DNA of 64,000 nt from Pedobacter sp. GTDB taxonomy: Bacteria > Bacteroidota > Bacteroidia > Sphingobacteriales > Sphingobacteriaceae. Every line of letters starts with the position of its first letter. Positions within the stretch are counted from its first letter, which is position 1. Positions 26,547-36,215 of this stretch are shown in pieces. The notes under the pieces are model-generated. The model saw only the letters and a list, made by a program, of their open reading frames with translations, had not been told where the DNA came from and searched no databases. The stretch is taken from assembly GCF_031119335.1 (NCBI RefSeq), contig NZ_JAVHXT010000004.1, positions 46,774 through 110,773 of the forward strand. Direction: 5' to 3'. The translations under genes and the position numbers were made by a program.

Positions 26547-28479
26547 TTATTGCTCCGTCTAACTCTTCGAAAACGGAATTTTTACTCTTGAACTCAATGA
26601 CCAACTTTTTCATGGCAATCACTACCTGTCTGTCATCATTTACATTAGCATATTTTATTAGTGAATAAATTTGACGTTCCACATCCTCAAAAATATATTC
26701 ACGAACCCTACCGATCATAATTTTCTCATGATGTGTTGGCAAGGTATTTTCATTGTCGTTCAATAGTTCTTCGAAAAGCTTTTCTCCTGGTCTAAGCCCA
26801 GAATATTGAATTTTGATATCTTGATTTGGGATTAATCCCGCCAAGCGGATCATTTTCTTCGCCAACTCTACAATCTTCACAGATTTACCCATATCAAAAA
26901 CGAAGATTTCTCCACCTTTCCCCATGCATCCAGCTTCTAAAACCAAACGGCAAGCCTCTGGTATGGTCATGAAGTACCTTGTAATTTCCGGATGCGTTAC
27001 CGTAACAGGTCCGCCTTTTTCTATCTGCTGTTTAAAACGAGGTATTACCGAACCATTTGAGCCTAATACATTACCAAAACGAGTAGTAATAAATTTTGTA
27101 ATAGGCTTAACTTCTAAATCATTGATATAACTTAATCCATTACTAAATACCAAATCTTTTTTATTAAGAGAATTGTTGAGCGATTGCACATAAATTTCAG
27201 CAATACGCTTAGAAGCCCCCATAATATTGGTTGGGTTTACTGCTTTGTCTGTAGAAACCATTACAAACTTTTGAACCCCATATTTCACTGAAAGATCAGC
27301 AATCATTTTGGTGCCTAGTACGTTATTTTTTATGGCTTCCGAAGGATTGTCTTCCATTAAAGGAACATGCTTATAGGCTGCTGCATGGTAAACGTAATGA
27401 GGTTTATACATCTCAAATAAATGTACCATTCGCTTCTCATCCTTCACATCCCCAATAAAAGCGTGGAAGTTATTTTGTTTATGGTTCTCCTCTAACTCAA
27501 GATAGATATCGTGCAGTGCAGTTTCAGATTGGTCGCAAAGGATAATCAATCCAACCTCAAAGTTCATCAACTGGCGCACAATTTCGCTACCGATAGAGCC
27601 CGCTGCACCAGTAATCAGTATTCTTTTATCTTTGAGTTGGTTCTGCAAGCCCTGAACATCAATTTCTATAGGCTTACGGTTTAATAAATCTTCAATGTTA
27701 ATGGTTTGTATTTGCGACTTGTTTAACTTGCCACCTTCCCAGGCATCTGCAGGTGGAATATTCAATACGGTCACTTCATTTTCTAAACAAACATCAACGA
27801 TATTGTTTTTTCTTTCTAAAGGGATAGTGTAGGACGCAAAAATTACTTCATCAACTTCATGATCTTTAATAAGTTCTTCTAAGCGTGCCGCACTTAAAAT
27901 TTTCACACCGTCAATAGCTTTTCCAACTTTTCTCTCATCATCATCAACAAAAGCCATAATGGTTTTATTTACCTTACCGTCATGATCGAAAGTTCTTTTT
28001 GTTGCCAGTCCAGCTTCACCTGCTCCGTAAATAATCACTTTCTTTTTATCCAAATTCAAGTTTTTGATGTACATAAAAAAGTACTTTATCAATACCCGAT
28101 AAGTAATCAATAAAAGAAAAGAGGTAAGTAGATTGATAATTAAAACAGTATTAGATATGTACGGTGGATGACCAAGTGCCGTAATGACAAAATTGATAAA
28201 TGAAAAGATGCCGTTGCTGATAATTACAGCAAAAAGTATCCTAAACGTATCTTGCGCACTAGTATAGCGAATAATACCAGCATAGGTTTTTACATTAAAG
28301 AATACAACGATGTTGATGGCTGTAATAATCAGTACATTTCTGCTAAATTCTATAATATCGATGGCTGATAGTGCAAGATTCAGCTTAACAGCATAAGCAA
28401 TCACTACAGAAGCCAAGCAGATGCTTAAATCTAGAAGGAAAATAATCCAACGAGGAACGATATTTATTTTACCAAACAA
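26539..28479 (-). CDS. Membrane-bound nucleotide-sugar 4,6-dehydratase (WbpM/PglF/CapD family)
   Basis: 646 residues. Four transmembrane helices fall in about 10-130, followed by a CoA-binding-like Rossmann domain ('VIIYGAGEAGLATKR') and then the SDR catalytic domain with 'GAAGSIGSEIVRQL' near 295. The active site shows Met in place of the usual Tyr ('NIMGASKR'), the WbpM-type Met-x3-Lys pattern. It converts UDP-GlcNAc to UDP-4-keto-6-deoxy-GlcNAc, feeding the reductase at 29593. The start is TTG at 28479. It is separated by 61 nt from the upstream transferase gene. Confidence 0.92.
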   Translation of the reverse strand: MFGKINIVPRWIIFLLDLSICLASVVIAYAVKLNLALSAIDIIEFSRNVLIITAINIVVFFNVKTYAGIIRYTSAQDTFRILFAVIISNGIFSFINFVITALGHPPYISNTVLIINLLTSFLLLITYRVLIKYFFMYIKNLNLDKKKVIIYGAGEAGLATKRTFDHDGKVNKTIMAFVDDDERKVGKAIDGVKILSAARLEELIKDHEVDEVIFASYTIPLERKNNIVDVCLENEVTVLNIPPADAWEGGKLNKSQIQTINIEDLLNRKPIEIDVQGLQNQLKDKRILITGAAGSIGSEIVRQLMNFEVGLIILCDQSETALHDIYLELEENHKQNNFHAFIGDVKDEKRMVHLFEMYKPHYVYHAAAYKHVPLMEDNPSEAIKNNVLGTKMIADLSVKYGVQKFVMVSTDKAVNPTNIMGASKRIAEIYVQSLNNSLNKKDLVFSNGLSYINDLEVKPITKFITTRFGNVLGSNGSVIPRFKQQIEKGGPVTVTHPEITRYFMTIPEACRLVLEAGCMGKGGEIFVFDMGKSVKIVELAKKMIRLAGLIPNQDIKIQYSGLRPGEKLFEELLNDNENTLPTHHEKIMIGRVREYIFEDVERQIYSLIKYANVNDDRQVVIAMKKLVIEFKSKNSVFEELDGAINE

Positions 28480-28540
28480 AGTAGATAATTTTAGCTAAGG
28501 TACAATTATAATTATAGTCTATCAATTTTATTACATTTTG

Positions 28541-29512
28541 CTATTGATACGAAACCAATAACTTCTGTCTTCCTTCGAGCTTAATTCTAAGAAAGAGGTA
28601 AATAAAAATGAATATGAAAAACATAAATAAAGGATATATTATACCAGTTTCTATTACAGTTATTAGAACAAAATTTATCAATAACTGAGCCATTATGTAT
28701 ATACTAGCAACCAAAATGTGTGAATATTTTCGATGATTAGACAAGTGCTGATAGAAATGGCTACGATGCGCCTCAAAGATATTTTCGCCCCTCACTTTCC
28801 TAAACAGAACGGTAAAAGCCGTATCGGTTCCATAGACTAATAGCAATAATATATAGGACAAGTTTTGAGTAGTTAATATCAATTGGCCAATAAAGAATAC
28901 GACGATAAACGCAATGCTCACACTACCTACATCGCCAGCAAAACATTTGGCTTTTTTTCTGAAATTAAAGAAATTGAATACAATTAAAGACAAACCAACA
29001 ATAATCAAAAGTTCGCTTGACGTAAAACTTACTACTTGTTCGTTGATATAATATAACGTTGCAATTGTGAGTAGGCTATATCCACCGGTTATTCCATTTA
29101 TACCATCCATAAAGTTGTAAGCATTTATTGTAGCAATTACAAAAATTAGAGCTATCAGTATCCAATACCAATTTAAACTGAATAAATTCCATTGAAAAAA
29201 CAATAACAATACTGAGCTCAAATGAATGCTCAATCTAACTTTGTTATTCAGCGTTAGTACATCATCTAAAAAGCTAATGGCAGATATAGCTAACAAACCG
29301 ATAAGAAAATAAACATTTTCAAAACCATTAGCGATTGAATAAGCCAAAACAGCTAAAGGAAAGATGACGCCCCCGCCTCGAATAGTGACGCTGGTGTGCG
29401 AGCTTCGATGATTTGGCTTATCAATAATGTTGAAGCGATCTGCGATTTTAAAATAAACCAGTTCTAAAATTATAAAAAGAACAAAATATAGAAGTAGAAT
29501 TGAATTTTGCAT
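28541..29512 (-). CDS. Undecaprenyl-phosphate sugar-1-phosphate transferase (MraY/WecA/WbpL family)
   Basis: 323 residues with about ten transmembrane helices. The family's cytoplasmic motifs are present: a Lys/Pro-rich first loop ('DKPNHRSSH', near 35), 'FLDDVLTL' (near 85), 'NAYNFMDGINGI' and the late His motif 'EAHRSHFYQHL'. It loads the first sugar phosphate onto undecaprenyl phosphate to start each repeat unit. The adjacent epimerase/reductase and WbpM-like genes are the same trio that supplies and transfers D-FucNAc or D-QuiNAc in Pseudomonas O-antigen loci. Confidence 0.92.
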   Translation of the reverse strand: MQNSILLLYFVLFIILELVYFKIADRFNIIDKPNHRSSHTSVTIRGGGVIFPLAVLAYSIANGFENVYFLIGLLAISAISFLDDVLTLNNKVRLSIHLSSVLLLFFQWNLFSLNWYWILIALIFVIATINAYNFMDGINGITGGYSLLTIATLYYINEQVVSFTSSELLIIVGLSLIVFNFFNFRKKAKCFAGDVGSVSIAFIVVFFIGQLILTTQNLSYILLLLVYGTDTAFTVLFRKVRGENIFEAHRSHFYQHLSNHRKYSHILVASIYIMAQLLINFVLITVIETGIIYPLFMFFIFIFIYLFLRIKLEGRQKLLVSYQ

Positions 29513-29592
29513 TAAGTGAAATGGAAATTATTATGCAAGCATAGATTAGTACTCTCACAGTACTCTATCCCTACTTGAAGTGTACTTTAAAC

Positions 29593-30495
29593 CTAGGGTT
29601 GAGGTGGAGTTATACTATTGAACGATTTTGCCGTAATTGCTAACCCTTCTATGGTACTAATTGGAAAATGAACGCCTAAAGCAGTTTTGATTTTATGATT
29701 ACTCACTACATAACTTTCTGTCAGTTTCTGAAGGCGTTCTGAGCTAAGGGGCAATCTCAACACGTCGCCGATTTTGGCCATGCCTTTGATTAATCCAGTT
29801 GGAATTTTCCAAAGTTTAGCTTGTTTATTTGAGGATGACGCTAAAATCTCTACCACTTTATTGGTCGACAACGCTTCATTGTCGGCTACGTTATACACAC
29901 CAGAAGCAACTTCCTTTTCTAATAGCTGCTTAATCACGAAACAAAGGTTTTCAACACTTAGAAATGAGCGTTTGTTCTCAAAAGCAGCCAAAGGATATGG
30001 AATACCTTTTTGAACAAATTTATAAAGCAAATTCAAATTTCCCTTATTGCCGGGTCCATGAATCATACAAGGCCTTAAAATATAGTATGATTTACCTTCT
30101 GGTAGCGCCTGAGACTGTATATATTGTTCGGCCATCAGTTTAGACTTTCCGTAATCTGTTTGCGGATTAGGTTGATGTTCTTCAGTTAAAATATTTTCTA
30201 CGCTATCCGCCGCAGCCTTTACTGAACTAATAAAAATAAACTTCTTTACATCCGACTTTAAGAACGCATCGTAAAGTTTCTTGGTCAATTCGTAGTTAAC
30301 TTGGTAATACTCGTCGGGATTTGAAGTTTTCTTTAAATCGTGGGCTTTACCTGCGAGGTGGATGATGGAGTTACAGTTGTTAACTATTGGAGTACTTAAT
30401 TTCTGGCGGGAAAGCTTGGTAATAATCACGTCTTGTAGGTAGGCGATAAGATTTTGGCCAACGAAGCCTGATGAGCCTGTGATGGTAACTTTCAT
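29593..30495 (-). CDS. NAD-dependent 4-ketoreductase/epimerase, WbpK/WbpV-like
   Basis: 300 residues, extended SDR. The NAD motif 'GSSGFVGQNLI' is at 7-17, Ser/Lys/Tyr chemistry is provided by 'YGKSK' near 135, and 'RPCMIHGPGNKGNLN' is typical of the group. It probably reduces the 4-keto sugar made by the membrane dehydratase to UDP-D-FucNAc or UDP-D-QuiNAc; which C4 configuration results cannot be read from sequence. Its start overlaps the stop of the GT2 gene by 4 nt (ATGA). Confidence 0.85.
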   Translation of the reverse strand: MKVTITGSSGFVGQNLIAYLQDVIITKLSRQKLSTPIVNNCNSIIHLAGKAHDLKKTSNPDEYYQVNYELTKKLYDAFLKSDVKKFIFISSVKAAADSVENILTEEHQPNPQTDYGKSKLMAEQYIQSQALPEGKSYYILRPCMIHGPGNKGNLNLLYKFVQKGIPYPLAAFENKRSFLSVENLCFVIKQLLEKEVASGVYNVADNEALSTNKVVEILASSSNKQAKLWKIPTGLIKGMAKIGDVLRLPLSSERLQKLTESYVVSNHKIKTALGVHFPISTIEGLAITAKSFNSITPPQP

Positions 30496-31301
30496 TTTTT
30501 AAATTGCTCCAAAGTCGCTTTGTTAAACCATTTTCTCTCCTTGTCGAAAAACCAACCCCATTTGTTAAAATAAGTTATCATAGAGTCAATAAATATTTTA
30601 AAAAGCTTCCAACTTTTATTAGCACCACCCTCATATAAATGTACAACGGATACTTTTGAAAAATAAACTGTCTTATATTTTTGATGTATTCTTCTAGACA
30701 AATCAAAATCTTCAAAATACATGAAAAATTTCTCGTCATACATTCCAACTTCCTTTATTGCATCAACTTTCAATAATGTAAAACATCCAGAGAGGATGGG
30801 AACGTTATAAATTTGATTTTTTGGTACTGATCTAAGCTCATATTTATTTATAAATTCAGTACCAAATGGATCTATCTTTTTCAATTTTCTTCTAAAAATC
30901 CAAAACGGATGCGGCAACAGTTTTGGAAGGTTTTGTACTGAACCATCTTCGTTCAGTATTTTAGGCATTATCATACCAATCTCAGGATTAGCCTCCATAA
31001 AATCAATCATTGGAGTAAACACATCTTCTTGAATCTTAATATCTGGATTGATAATAAAATGATATTTCGCACCATCTTCTATAGCTTTTCTTATAGCAAT
31101 GTTGTGGGCTGCGCCAAAGCCTGGATTTGATGGGTTATGGATATAAACTACCTTATCATCTTTAAAAACATCTTCAAGTTCGTTTGTAGGCGAATTGTCT
31201 ATTAAAAAAAGTAATCCTTGTTGATAAAAAAGAAAACTTTTGATCGCTTGGTGCAAAACAAATCTTTCATTTTTATATAAAACAATACTAGCTGTTACCA
31301 T
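30492..31301 (-). CDS. Family 2 glycosyltransferase
   Basis: 269 residues. GT-A fold: 'TASIVLYKNERF' at the N-terminus, 'NPGFGAAHNIAI' and the DxD-like 'IINPDIKI' near 97, then 'SGCFTLLKVDAIKEVGMYDEKFFMYFEDFDLSRRI', the rhamnosyltransferase-type acceptor region. There is no transmembrane helix. It adds one residue to the lipid-linked unit on the cytoplasmic face. The donor is unknown; WbbL/RfbF-type rhamnosyl or fucosyl transferases look similar, and GDP-fucose is a donor this locus could supply. Confidence 0.88.
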   Translation of the reverse strand: MVTASIVLYKNERFVLHQAIKSFLFYQQGLLFLIDNSPTNELEDVFKDDKVVYIHNPSNPGFGAAHNIAIRKAIEDGAKYHFIINPDIKIQEDVFTPMIDFMEANPEIGMIMPKILNEDGSVQNLPKLLPHPFWIFRRKLKKIDPFGTEFINKYELRSVPKNQIYNVPILSGCFTLLKVDAIKEVGMYDEKFFMYFEDFDLSRRIHQKYKTVYFSKVSVVHLYEGGANKSWKLFKIFIDSMITYFNKWGWFFDKERKWFNKATLEQFKK

Positions 31302-31387
31302 TGCATTGATTCAGTATATACTCAATTGTTAAATTTTTTGTCACTAATTAAACCATTTAGATTTTTATGATTAAAAAAATAGATCAT

Positions 31388-32449
31388 CTAATCTATCTTG
31401 AAATTATACGGAAGAAATTGATAAGGTCTATCAATACCTGGAATATTCGTAACTTTATAGAGAAAGAAGAAATCTATTCCAACAATAACCAAAAAGAAAA
31501 AAAGTTTATAATATAGATTTACCTTGATCTGGCTTATAGACGCAAATATAAATATGAGTGACATCAGAAATACATTTGCAATACGTTCGACAAAAATAGA
31601 TACCGAAGCAAATAAAAGGATGACACAAATACCCAAAAACAAAAATCGAGTTAATGTATTAATGGTTAAATAATTCTCAAAATATTTAGCACAAAGCCGG
31701 AAAGTAACATAAACAACTAAATACAATAAAAAACCAAGTCCAAATTTATATCTAGCTACACCTTCTGCGTAAAAATCATTTTCGTAATATTCCAATCTAC
31801 TACTCGAAAAAAATAAATTAATTATTCCAAATAAGTTCTGTGCTAGATTTCCAATCACATAGAGGAATATTAATATCAGTATTTCAAAAAAAAATCTAAT
31901 TTTTATTTTGTACAGAAATTGGAAAGGTAATAATATAATTCCTATTTGGTGAAAACTAGTAGCTAAAAAATATGCCAAAAAAGATTTAACTACTTTTCTA
32001 TTTGAGTATAGTGTTATTCCAACCCAAACTAAAGTTGCCATAAGTCCATGGCGAATTGTATTGAAATTGTGATTAAGAAAGAATAAACTATAATAAGTTA
32101 AAAAACCAAGTGATAAATTTAGTCTCCATTTACTAAGTACGAAAAGAATTGCGACTATATTTATCAAAGCGCAAAAACCTAAAACAGCCCTAAAGCCACC
32201 AAACAACATAGAAATATAATTTAGAATGATGAAGCCCCATTCTGTACTATATAATTGTTGGTTAGTTGTTTCTTCGTAAATCTTCTTATAATTATAAAAA
32301 TCGGTACCAATGCCTTCTCTAAAAATAGTCAGTATTAACAATACAAATAATGAAACCCCAAGAATTATAGCTGCAGACACCCGCTGACCTAAGGTTTCTA
32401 CAATAGCTGCAATCGACAATAATAAAAAAACAAATAAATAAATTGCCAC
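31388..32449 (-). CDS. EpsG-type polysaccharide polymerase (Wzy)
   Basis: 353 residues, nearly all in about ten hydrophobic segments. The early loop 'FREGIGTDFYNYKKIYEE' is the EpsG hallmark, and 'NTIRHGLMATLVWVGI' is the second conserved loop. It should polymerise flipped repeat units in the periplasm. Polymerases are poorly conserved, so the call rests on topology, the EpsG motif and the lack of any other polymerase candidate. The start is GTG. It is distinctly AT-rich compared with sugar-pathway genes, as is usual for Wzy genes. Confidence 0.82.
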   Translation of the reverse strand: MAIYLFVFLLLSIAAIVETLGQRVSAAIILGVSLFVLLILTIFREGIGTDFYNYKKIYEETTNQQLYSTEWGFIILNYISMLFGGFRAVLGFCALINIVAILFVLSKWRLNLSLGFLTYYSLFFLNHNFNTIRHGLMATLVWVGITLYSNRKVVKSFLAYFLATSFHQIGIILLPFQFLYKIKIRFFFEILILIFLYVIGNLAQNLFGIINLFFSSSRLEYYENDFYAEGVARYKFGLGFLLYLVVYVTFRLCAKYFENYLTINTLTRFLFLGICVILLFASVSIFVERIANVFLMSLIFIFASISQIKVNLYYKLFFFLVIVGIDFFFLYKVTNIPGIDRPYQFLPYNFKID

Positions 32450-32486
32450 CTATTAGTAAATTGAGTAAAATGGAATTGTACCGTTA

Positions 32487-33494
32487 TTACTTTAAAAACA
32501 GCAAATCTTGAAGTTGATCAGGTGTGTACTTGATGTCACTTCCCCAGAACTCCTCAACAATGTCTTGTTGCTCTTTAGTAATTATAAATTCATCGCTAGT
32601 AAAATTGAATTCTATTCGATCGCTATCTATTTGTTCCAGCTCTTGGTGCTCGTTTACTTGGGCGAGGTCTTCTTGCCCTTTTTTACCAATAAAATCTTCG
32701 TGATATCTTTGTTTGAATATGTAATGTGGCTTACCCAGTGAAACCGCATATCCCACATGAGTACCAACCCTATTAGACATTGTCAAATCCGATAGCTCTA
32801 AAATAGTTCTCAGATTTGGCAGGAAATTTTCACTTAACCAGTACCCAGCAGAACAAACTTTAAATCCATTTTCTTCATAAAAAGCTACTGATTCTTTTGA
32901 ACAATCACTATAAAATAAATTAATTAGAACTGTTTTAACAGCATGCCTTTCCTTAATCTCATTTATTTTATCTATTAAACTAATTTGGTCAAAGTTAATT
33001 TTAGTTCTATCAACCGAAGAATGTGCTGGAAAAACCAATAAAGTTTTACCATATGTTTCTTTCAGTTTTTTAAATTCTACTGGAGAAAGCCTGCTTTTAC
33101 TATACTGGATGTATGGCCCCACAGCAATAACTTTTTTCCCAGTTTGCAGTTTTATAATATCTTGTCTCTTTTTTGAGTATGTGATAATTGTAGTAGCAAA
33201 AGAGTCTTTCATGATTTTTTGCACCAGATTACCTAATATTACACCATGCTGTACATGGATGTTGAGCAAGTTTGATTTATTACCTAGGTATTTTTTAAAC
33301 ACGCTGATGTGACCAAATAAATTGCTTTCAGGAATTGGGTGAAGTGGAACATAAAATTTTACTGGTTTGTCTCCTAAGAGCTGAAATTTCCCATTTCCTT
33401 TAATAGACCTTCTGATTTGATGATATCCATTAAAAATGGAGTAAAAAAAATTGGCAACAGTTTTATTTTCGTTAAAAATTTTTGAAATCTTCAT
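32487..33494 (-). CDS. Unassigned GT-B-like protein, candidate nonulosonate transferase
   Basis: 335 residues, soluble, with no clear family signature. Two Rossmann-like halves are suggested by 'VKFYVPLHPIPESNLFGH' and 'LLNIHVQHG' in the first part and 'TLLVFPAHSSVDR', 'VLINLFYSD' and 'DLTMSNRVGTHVGYAVSLGKPHYIF' in the second. The last of these resembles the donor-binding edge of GT-B enzymes (Gly-x-x-x-Gly-x-A-x-x-x-GKP). Position between a GT4 gene and the polymerase, downstream of PseI, makes a transferase plausible, perhaps for CMP-nonulosonate. That is inference only. Confidence 0.6.
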   Translation of the reverse strand: MKISKIFNENKTVANFFYSIFNGYHQIRRSIKGNGKFQLLGDKPVKFYVPLHPIPESNLFGHISVFKKYLGNKSNLLNIHVQHGVILGNLVQKIMKDSFATTIITYSKKRQDIIKLQTGKKVIAVGPYIQYSKSRLSPVEFKKLKETYGKTLLVFPAHSSVDRTKINFDQISLIDKINEIKERHAVKTVLINLFYSDCSKESVAFYEENGFKVCSAGYWLSENFLPNLRTILELSDLTMSNRVGTHVGYAVSLGKPHYIFKQRYHEDFIGKKGQEDLAQVNEHQELEQIDSDRIEFNFTSDEFIITKEQQDIVEEFWGSDIKYTPDQLQDLLFLK

Positions 33495-33497
33495 TTA

Positions 33498-34700
33498 TTA
33501 TAAGGAACTAAAAAGCTTTTTATAAGAATTATACATTTTCTGCTCTTGAAAAAGCTCATTGAATATTTTTTTTGAATTAATCCGTTTCTGTTCATACATA
33601 TCCCAATTTATAACCAAGGCTGTAACTCCATCTACTATTTCTTGGACATTAGGATTAACTAGAATTCCATTTGAGTCATTAACCATGGATGAAGAACAGC
33701 CAACATCTGTTGTTAGGACGATTAAGGATGCCCTAAGTGCTTCAAGTATAGAAAGAGGTTGTCCCTCATTTCTACTTAACAGGAAAAAAACGTCTGATTC
33801 AGCAAGTAATTCTGCCACTTGCGATGATTCTCCCATTACATTTAAATTAAGATGCAGTCTAGACAAAGCATAAAGTTCAGTTATTAATGGTCCATCACCA
33901 ACAACAACAAACTCTATCTTTTCTTCAAAAGTATTATTGATAATCGGAATAGCCTCGATCAACAGGTCAATACCTTTCCGTTCATTCAAAGTACATACGG
34001 TAATAAACTTAATTCTATTGCCTTTTCTTTCTGAAAAATTAACACCATCTAAAGGTTTAATACCATTAGGTATTGAAATGGCCTTTTCGTTACTTAATTG
34101 GTAAGCATTTAAAAAACGATGTTTTGCTTTGTCACATAAAAAAACAGCTTTATCAACATGTCTCACAACTTTGGTCATTTGATATGCTAGATAGTTTGAC
34201 AACAATTTTCTTTTCCAAACCGTTTGGATACCTAGGGTAATCATATCTATTGGGTTTCCATCGTTATGCATAATCAATACCACTTTTCTTTTGCTCAAGT
34301 TGAAAAATAACCCGGCATAAAAAAGAGTTAAATGATCATGAAACAATAATATAGAGTTATCATCTATTTGTTTTTTTAAACGCAGCCCAATTAATAACTT
34401 AAGTGCATTTAAATCATTACGTAAAAAATAGATGGTTAATTCAAACAAGTTATTTTTTAGAACCCATTGCTTGAGTTTTGCAGAAATGCCTATACTTGTT
34501 CTATTCTCTAGCGCCTCTACTTTTTCACTGTAGCCTTTTTTAATATTGCAATAAATACTTGACAGGAAAGAATTAGAGGTATTTAAAAAAGTATCAAGAT
34601 TTTTAGCAAAAATAGCTCCCCCATTCTTTTGATTGACATCAAAATAACTTATTGTAGATACCTTTATTTTTGTATCCTTATCATCAACATCCAACATCAT
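33498..34700 (-). CDS. Family 4 glycosyltransferase (GT-B fold)
   Basis: 400 residues. The C-terminal half carries the GT4 donor site: 'ITVCTLNERKGIDLLIEAI', 'VVGDGPL' and 'LLSRNEGQPLSILEALRASL' with the E-x7-E motif. The N-terminal half has 'KNGGAIFAKNLD' and 'IMHNDGNPIDM'. It is a retaining transferase acting on the cytoplasmic face. The donor is unknown. Only 3 nt separate it from the next gene and 11 nt from pseI upstream, so all three are in one operon. Confidence 0.88.
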   Translation of the reverse strand: MMLDVDDKDTKIKVSTISYFDVNQKNGGAIFAKNLDTFLNTSNSFLSSIYCNIKKGYSEKVEALENRTSIGISAKLKQWVLKNNLFELTIYFLRNDLNALKLLIGLRLKKQIDDNSILLFHDHLTLFYAGLFFNLSKRKVVLIMHNDGNPIDMITLGIQTVWKRKLLSNYLAYQMTKVVRHVDKAVFLCDKAKHRFLNAYQLSNEKAISIPNGIKPLDGVNFSERKGNRIKFITVCTLNERKGIDLLIEAIPIINNTFEEKIEFVVVGDGPLITELYALSRLHLNLNVMGESSQVAELLAESDVFFLLSRNEGQPLSILEALRASLIVLTTDVGCSSSMVNDSNGILVNPNVQEIVDGVTALVINWDMYEQKRINSKKIFNELFQEQKMYNSYKKLFSSL

Positions 34701-34711
34701 CAGTCCCTATA

Positions 34712-35749
34712 CTAAAACAATTGTGAGAAATCCAATCTATCTCCTTTCTCCAACTTTACTTTTACACGCTTCCCAAGAACTTCAGGATAGAATTTAGGAT
34801 GCAAGCCAAATCCTGGTCTTATAGATTTCACATTTTGCGGGGTGATTTCGTCTCCGGCTTCGATATCTTCCACTATGTATAAAGAGCGAGAGAAATCGCG
34901 ACCTTTTAGCTGTTTAGGCGTCAGCTCATAATCTATATTTCCAATAGCCTTTTCTGCTTCACGAACAGCTTTGACCATTTCTGAAAACTCTTGTTCATTC
35001 ATTGAGAATGAAGCATCCGGTCCACCAATTTCTCGATCTATTATAAAATGCTTTTCTATAATCTTAGCCCCAAAACACGTAGCAACTACCGGTACAGTAC
35101 TTCCTAGCGTGTGATCGGAAAGTCCACTTATAACTCCGTATCTTTCGGCTAAATCTTTAACCATAACCATGTTCGCTTCTTCAATTGGTGCTGGATAGCT
35201 AGATGTGCATTTCAACAAAGCAATTTCATCATTCCCCATTCTTTTACAAGCGTCTACTGCCAGTTCTATGTCTTCTTTTTGAGCAATACCCGTTGATATA
35301 ATGATTGGTTTACCTTTCGAAGCAACATATTCAATTAAGGGAATATCAGTAATTTCAAAAGAGGCTATTTTATATGCAGGAGCGTTAAGTTCCTCCAAAA
35401 AATCTACTGCCGAAAAATCAAATGGAGAAGAAAAGCATATTAAACCTTCTGCTTTTGCAGCTTCAAATAACTGCTTATGCCATTCCCAAGGTGTAAAAGC
35501 TTCTTTATATAATGAATGTAATTTTCTACCGTCCCAAATGGTATCTTTAATCATAAAATCTGGCTTATCACTATCTATCGTAATCGTATCAGCCGTATAT
35601 GTTTGAAGCTTTATGCAATTCGCTCCCGCTCGTTTAGCTGACTTTATAGTTTCAAGAGCATTCTCTAAACTTCCATTATGGTTAGCAGACAACTCAGCAA
35701 TAATAAACACGGGACTTCTTTCATCTATCTTAAAACTATCTATCCTCAT
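34712..35749 (-). CDS. pseI: Pseudaminic acid synthase (NeuB family)
   Basis: 345 residues. The NeuB barrel (about 1-280) opens with 'IIAELSANHNGSLENALETI' and 'CIKLQTYTADTITID', which are closer to PseI than to NeuB or LegI. 'SGLSDHTLG' and 'EKHFIIDREIGGPDASFSM' are catalytic-site segments. A C-terminal SAF (antifreeze-like) domain covers about 285-345. It condenses a 6-deoxy-diacetamido-altrose-type hexose with phosphoenolpyruvate to give the nine-carbon acid. It overlaps the preceding GNAT gene by 14 nt. Confidence 0.92.
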   Translation of the reverse strand: MRIDSFKIDERSPVFIIAELSANHNGSLENALETIKSAKRAGANCIKLQTYTADTITIDSDKPDFMIKDTIWDGRKLHSLYKEAFTPWEWHKQLFEAAKAEGLICFSSPFDFSAVDFLEELNAPAYKIASFEITDIPLIEYVASKGKPIIISTGIAQKEDIELAVDACKRMGNDEIALLKCTSSYPAPIEEANMVMVKDLAERYGVISGLSDHTLGSTVPVVATCFGAKIIEKHFIIDREIGGPDASFSMNEQEFSEMVKAVREAEKAIGNIDYELTPKQLKGRDFSRSLYIVEDIEAGDEITPQNVKSIRPGFGLHPKFYPEVLGKRVKVKLEKGDRLDFSQLF

Positions 35750-36215
35750 TTCTTTTTGTGTAGTGAAAACTATTTACTTCTTTATAATTTATCATTCCCT
35801 CAAGTTTAAATCCTGATTTTTCAAATGAAAATTTCGACTTGAGATTTGTTTCCTTTATATACGCATTGATAACCATGCTCTCATTAGCATCTATAAAAAT
35901 GTTTGTTGCTAATAGCAACATTTCTGCTGCATAGCCTTTACCCCTATGCTCTGGCAAAATAGAAATACCTATCAACGCATTGAGTTTATCCTGTTGCTGA
36001 ATGCGTACCTGGCCAACATCTTCTGCCTTTTCATTCTGGAATATATACATCCAAGAGAACTCGTCTTCCAATACCGACTTAAACCAATTGGTGTGATTTT
36101 CAAAACTAATAATGTCGGAGTTAAAAGATTGTTCTCTTACTTCAGGGTCATTCACCCATTTGTAATAACGTTCTAAATCTCCAATATTAGCTCTCCGATA
36201 CTTCAACATCCCCAT
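35736..36215 (-). CDS. GNAT N-acetyltransferase, PseH-like candidate
   Basis: 159 residues, a single GNAT domain. The acetyl-CoA pyrophosphate loop is 'LPEHRGKGYAAEM' near 92, and the start 'KYRRANIGDLERYYKWVNDPEVREQ' is shared with sugar N-acyltransferases. It sits directly before pseI with a 14-nt overlap, the position often taken by PseH, which acetylates the 4-amino group of the UDP-sugar. Two other GNATs lie in the block, so which one is PseH is open. Confidence 0.82.
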   Translation of the reverse strand: MGMLKYRRANIGDLERYYKWVNDPEVREQSFNSDIISFENHTNWFKSVLEDEFSWMYIFQNEKAEDVGQVRIQQQDKLNALIGISILPEHRGKGYAAEMLLLATNIFIDANESMVINAYIKETNLKSKFSFEKSGFKLEGMINYKEVNSFHYTKRNEDR

